Shown in pieces: positions 60,827 to 64,000 of a DNA stretch of 64,000 nucleotides. Numbering within the stretch: the stretch's first letter is position 1; the number at the start of each line of letters is the position of its first letter. Under the pieces are notes generated by a model. That model did not search any database, was not told the origin of the DNA, and saw only the letters and a program-made list of their open reading frames with translations. The position numbers were made by a program, and so were the translations under genes. This DNA is from Thainema sp966674685 (GTDB lineage Bacteria; Cyanobacteriota; Cyanobacteriia; Phormidesmidales; Phormidesmidaceae). The DNA is taken from positions 31,866 to 95,865 of the forward strand of contig CBKWJC010000009.1 of the NCBI GenBank assembly GCA_966674685.1. The letters are read 5' to 3'.

Positions 60827-60889
60827 AATTTATTGCTTGTGAAACGTTTGCCCCGCCAACGTTTCACAAGCAATAAATTGGGTGCTTCA
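60827..60889. repeat. long hairpin repeat, copy E
   Basis: AATTTATTGCTTGTGAAACG and its inverse form a stem of about 22 bp; flank AAGTCTGGTTGAAAATCC before and GGGTG after. Related to copy B in its core. Confidence 0.75.
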
Positions 60890-61082
60890 CAAACTTGACA
60901 AAAGTAGCTGCACATCAATGACGCATCTAACAAACGAGGGAGTGCTTCGGTGTGTGAGATGCGTTTGTTTCTGGCGACCTATTTATACACAGCATTTTCA
61001 ACCTCGTGAGGTATATCGAAGCGCTTCTCCGGCAAAGAAACGCTTCCGTCCTCTACCGTGTGGGAAACGCTGTAGCGATGGT

Positions 61083-62525
61083 TTAAAACGATTCGGGCTG
61101 AATCCAGCCGTTGATGGTTGCCCGATAAACGGCCTGATAGCGATTACGGGCATTTAGCTTTGTCAATGTATTGTTGAGATGGAACTTTACAGTACTTTCA
61201 CTGATGTGTAGCGTCTGGGCAATATCGCGATCGCGATATCCCTGGGCCAATAGATTGAGTACTTCCTGCTCTCGTTCGGACAGCAGACTGCCATTCCCGC
61301 CGTTTAGCGGCATTGCTTCCCCCTGCACCAGCGCATCAACCATCTGGCGTAACTGCTCTGGTTGCACGTCTAAACTGATGCAGCTAACCACGCGATCCGG
61401 GACGGGAACTGTACCTTTATCCAGCCACAGGATGGGTTGAGTTAAATGCTGAGTTGAATTCAGCAGCGCCACATCATCAGTCAATAGCGGAATCATCGAG
61501 TTGCCGACCTGAACAACCTGTAGCTGAGCTTGATGTGCCAGGTGAGTCAATGCAAGCTGGAGTATCGGACTTTGGCAGCGAATTTGCACAGCCTGACTGA
61601 GCGTGCAGCTCGGATATGGCACCATCAGCAGTACCTGAATTATCTTTTGCTGAGCGCCAATCTCGATTTGAAAGGTGCCGCCTAAATGCGCGATCGCAAA
61701 TGGCAAATCACCAAACACCTCATCGCTCCAGGTTTGCAATTCAGATAAATCCTCAGTAGGACAGGCCCAAATGGCGTCGAGCGCCACCGTTTCAGCCCCG
61801 TAGGTGAGCCGACAATACTGGCAGGTTTGCTGATTCAGCCGTTCAGCAGTCTGCAAAAAAATGTAGTTGATCGCGGCTGTGAGTGACCGCTCGGTTCCGA
61901 CCAGCGTGAGGCGGGTTGTGGTCAACACTGTAGCCAGCAGATCAGACAGGGGGCTATGCAGGGGATTTTGTACCGAGGGGGTAAGACTCATCTGCTGCTG
62001 ATGCTGCAAGGCCGTATCGAGAGCAACCGTGACGGTGGTACACAGCGTTTGCAGCACTTCTAGAAATTCCGATGCCATTGGCTGATGGCTGAATGTAGCC
62101 AATACGCCGATCACCCGCTCTTGAATCGCCAAGGGATATCCGGCAAATCCCTGAATATTTTGCTCCAGTGCCCACTTGCGGTCTTTCACCCAAGATTCTT
62201 CAGCCAGATGGTTGCTTAAAAACGGCACCCGATTCTGCGCGATTTTGCCGACTTTATAAGCACCCATCGGCACGCGGGCAAAGGAGCCGTTGATATGGGT
62301 ATACAGTCCCGCCGACGCCACCAGCCGCAGCGATGCCCCATCCGGTTCCACCAGCCACAGACGCGCAAATGCACAGTCAAAGCGCTTGACCAATTCTTCT
62401 GTCACCGTAGCGGCAATTAGATCCGGGTGTAGGCAGCCAGAGAACTGTTCTGCGATCGCATTGGCTTGCTGTAAATCAAATAGCAGACGGGTCGCATCTA
62501 ACCGTCCAGAAAGCGTGTCAGGCAC
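61083..62525 (-). CDS. GAF-domain LuxR-type transcriptional regulator
   Basis: 480 aa starting with GTG (TAGG about 5 nt upstream). Residues ~30-175 are a GAF-like sensory domain (FDCAFARLWLVEPDGASLRLVASAGLYTH, VGKIAQNRVPFLSN, FAGYPLAIQERVIGVLATFS). A middle region with two cysteines (QTCQYCRL) follows, and the C-terminal ~65 residues are a LuxR/FixJ helix-turn-helix (LSEREQEVLNLLAQGYRDRDIAQTLHISESTVKFHLNNTLTKL). The signal and targets are unknown. Confidence 0.9.
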   Translation of the reverse strand: MPDTLSGRLDATRLLFDLQQANAIAEQFSGCLHPDLIAATVTEELVKRFDCAFARLWLVEPDGASLRLVASAGLYTHINGSFARVPMGAYKVGKIAQNRVPFLSNHLAEESWVKDRKWALEQNIQGFAGYPLAIQERVIGVLATFSHQPMASEFLEVLQTLCTTVTVALDTALQHQQQMSLTPSVQNPLHSPLSDLLATVLTTTRLTLVGTERSLTAAINYIFLQTAERLNQQTCQYCRLTYGAETVALDAIWACPTEDLSELQTWSDEVFGDLPFAIAHLGGTFQIEIGAQQKIIQVLLMVPYPSCTLSQAVQIRCQSPILQLALTHLAHQAQLQVVQVGNSMIPLLTDDVALLNSTQHLTQPILWLDKGTVPVPDRVVSCISLDVQPEQLRQMVDALVQGEAMPLNGGNGSLLSEREQEVLNLLAQGYRDRDIAQTLHISESTVKFHLNNTLTKLNARNRYQAVYRATINGWIQPESF

Positions 62526-62944
62526 ATTAACCTACTCGATCACGTTAACTCTTAACTCTATTGATATTAAGGCGGAGTTTCACGTTCTGCCCTGTATCTG
62601 CCATTACGGATTAACTAAATCTGTACACATGACTTTACGATTGGAATTAAATTCCGAATCAACATGTAGAGCTAGCCTTAAGTTTCCCCCTACTGCCTAC
62701 CGCCCAAATAAACTCTATCTAAAAAATATTCAATCATTTTGTCTAATCCCAGTTTTATAATTTGACGCGACAGATGGATTTAGTGCTGTAGCGTGCTTAC
62801 GCCTAGCAGTGGACTGAGTGCAAAATGCTAAGTTACAAGTGTTGAGTATCAAGTTATTAATTAGTCAATCATTCAAAACTTAAACTTAAAAACTTCTCAC
62901 TTCTCTCGCCTCACGACATTCAGAAATAAGAAATTACAGTTCAA
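62526..62944. other. gene-free spacer
   Basis: 419 bp, AT-rich; no gene, hairpin or terminator recognised apart from AACTTAAACTT-type low-complexity runs near 62880. Confidence 0.4.
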
Positions 62945-63433
62945 ATGATGTACTCTATCAAACACTCCAAAATGGCGTGGTTGATCCTAGCCATATTGTG
63001 CTCTACACCCTTGATAATAAAAACAGAGCCTGCCTATGCGTGTTCCTGTGCTCGACCTGATCCCGTCCATGAATCTGTGGCGCAGGCAACTGCTGTATTT
63101 GCTGGCAGAGTGATTAATATTGAGCCAATTGATCATCGCAGGATTGAGGTTGATTTTGATGTGGAAACCGTTTGGAAAGGTGCAGCTACATCTACGATTC
63201 GCATCTATACGGCTCCTAATTCTGCCATGTGCGGATACTTGTTTGAAGAGGGTAGGTCGTATTTAGTTTACGCCCATCAAAGACAAGAAACACTACAAGT
63301 CAGCCAGTGCTCCCGAACTAATCTGCTGAGCCAATCAGACGAGGATCTAGCGATATTGAACCAGCAGGATAGGCCAACCCGATCAACTCCAGAACAGTTC
63401 GGATTTCAGAAATGGTTGAGTTGCGATCGCTAA
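62945..63433 (+). CDS. secreted TIMP/netrin-like protein
   Basis: 162 aa. Signal peptide: AWLILAILCSTPLIIKTEPAYA, then CSCARPDPVHESVAQATAVFAGRVINI, where the mature N-terminus begins with CSC. Later VDFDVETVWKGAATSTIRIYT, MCGYLFEEGRSYLVYA and SQCSRTNLLSQS add two more cysteines. This is the OB-fold pattern of tissue-inhibitor-of-metalloproteinase-like proteins known in bacteria. It may bind or inhibit a protease; not tested. The gene stands alone. Confidence 0.8.
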   Translation: MMYSIKHSKMAWLILAILCSTPLIIKTEPAYACSCARPDPVHESVAQATAVFAGRVINIEPIDHRRIEVDFDVETVWKGAATSTIRIYTAPNSAMCGYLFEEGRSYLVYAHQRQETLQVSQCSRTNLLSQSDEDLAILNQQDRPTRSTPEQFGFQKWLSCDR

Positions 63434-63595
63434 ATCTATCGCTAAATCTATCGCTAAATCTAATTTCAAGATTGTGAATTAAATAAGTTCGATATTGAGT
63501 AGGAGGCAGGTTGAGTCAATCAATCTGCACCTTGCTATGAATTTGACGGCAAAACCCGCCCCCCTAAAGTTCACAAATTGATTCAATCTACGCTC

Positions 63596-64000
63596 TTAGG
63601 CAGCAACAAAATCGAGCGACGCAATTAGATTAACTCCAGCACTACCAATAACCTTAGCGATTAAGTCAGACGTGTTGGAATTGTGATAAATATAGGCATC
63701 ACTTCCCATATCGTTGACTATATAGTTGGTATGAGAACCAGAAACCTGAATCTTATCGTCTTCTAGATAATTGAAATCCTCAATAATTGCATATCCAAGC
63801 TCTAAGAATGGATTACTATCTTGATAGTAAACACTGTCAGCACTGCCCAGAATAAATAGATCCGATCCAGTTCCACCCGCCATCGTATCGTACTCATAAT
63901 TGGTAAAACCATAGCTCACAAGCGTGTCATTCCCGCAGCCACCTACTAAATTATCTGTGCCAGAACCACCATTCAGATAATCATCATCAGCTTCACCATA
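63596..64000 (-). CDS. RTX/calcium-binding repeat protein, C-terminal part
   Basis: The frame is open through the right edge of the window, so the gene is partial (its start is beyond 64000). Visible repeats: YLNGGSGTDNLVGGCGNDTL, then MAGGTGSDLFILGSADSV, the nonapeptide GGxGxDxLx of Ca2+-binding beta rolls secreted by type I systems. The C-terminus is a globular cap (IIEDFNYLEDDKIQVSGS...LIAKVIGSAGVNLIASLDFVAA) of about 75 residues, common in cyanobacterial RTX proteins. One repeat has Cys in place of Ser/Ala. Confidence 0.85.
   Translation of the reverse strand, partial: YGEADDDYLNGGSGTDNLVGGCGNDTLVSYGFTNYEYDTMAGGTGSDLFILGSADSVYYQDSNPFLELGYAIIEDFNYLEDDKIQVSGSHTNYIVNDMGSDAYIYHNSNTSDLIAKVIGSAGVNLIASLDFVAA

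Larger units (their letters stand above)
60162..61082. other. 920-bp repeat-rich spacer without genes
   Basis: No gene supported; the one open frame here is composed of repeat DNA. Contains hairpin copies D (60326) and E (60827), a terminator-like hairpin at 60410-60450, and a leader-plus-palindrome element at 60593-60671. It appears to be a nest of hairpin elements. Confidence 0.6.

Noticed and set aside
60882..61157. 91-aa frame left of the LuxR-type gene
   Set aside because: Its start lies in hairpin copy E and its end overlaps the LuxR gene antisense; composition is not protein-like.

Overview
The window reads as chromosomal DNA of a cyanobacterium, probably filamentous or Leptolyngbya-like. 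The HIP1 octamer GCGATCGC occurs throughout. The gene content is also cyanobacterial: FurA next to a SigC-like sigma factor, HPPD, a PaO-type Rieske oxygenase, an EGY-type site-2 protease, DUF3110, TamB, MenB for phylloquinone, and a PCP_red mini-protein. No rRNA, tRNA, CRISPR array or complete insertion sequence was recognised.

Layout. 0.2-12.6 kb is housekeeping: an SDR oxidoreductase, folE, rnc, a Gdt1/UPF0016 Mn2+ exporter preceded by what looks like a yybP-ykoY Mn2+ riboswitch, a giant acidic protein, metF, trpS, menB, a GNAT enzyme and an MddA-like methyltransferase with a perfect CRP-type box. 12.6-17.7 kb is accessory. It holds an AT-rich three-gene cassette (CHAT protease fused to a PD-(D/E)XK nuclease, ParA-type ATPase, ParB-like/HhH protein), then a broken vapC, a secreted protein with a decayed partial copy, and a small conserved protein. 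glgP follows. 20.6-22.2 kb is a second AT-rich patch with a lone AbiJ-NTD3-like nuclease. 22.3-33.4 kb carries secreted and pilin-like proteins, hppD, an HxlR regulator facing a truncated osmC, the Rieske oxygenase, a RecB/Cas4-like nuclease, a Uma2 nuclease, an intact yefM-yoeB pair and htpX.

33.5-46.7 kb has queA, nusA, rimP and tamB on the minus strand and DUF3110, murQ and an EGY protease on the plus strand. 47-54.7 kb has a membrane-anchored PIN protein, a GGCT, furA and sigC, a PCP_red mini-protein, an sbcD-like nuclease, and a membrane protein with a tandem-duplication scar followed by a lipoprotein. 55-64 kb has hpxZ, an alpha/beta hydrolase, a degenerate receiver protein, a TPR protein, a JmjC/cupin protein, a GAF-LuxR regulator, a TIMP-like secreted protein and the C-terminus of an RTX protein that runs off the right edge.

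The best candidate for an undescribed system is the CHAT-nuclease/ParA/ParB-like cassette at 13.5-16.0 kb. A second theme is structural DNA: dispersed long hairpins whose core sequence differs between copies while self-complementarity and flanks are kept, and pairs of HIP1 palindromes about two helical turns apart at gene 3' ends. All domain calls are from reading motifs by eye; no database search was run.
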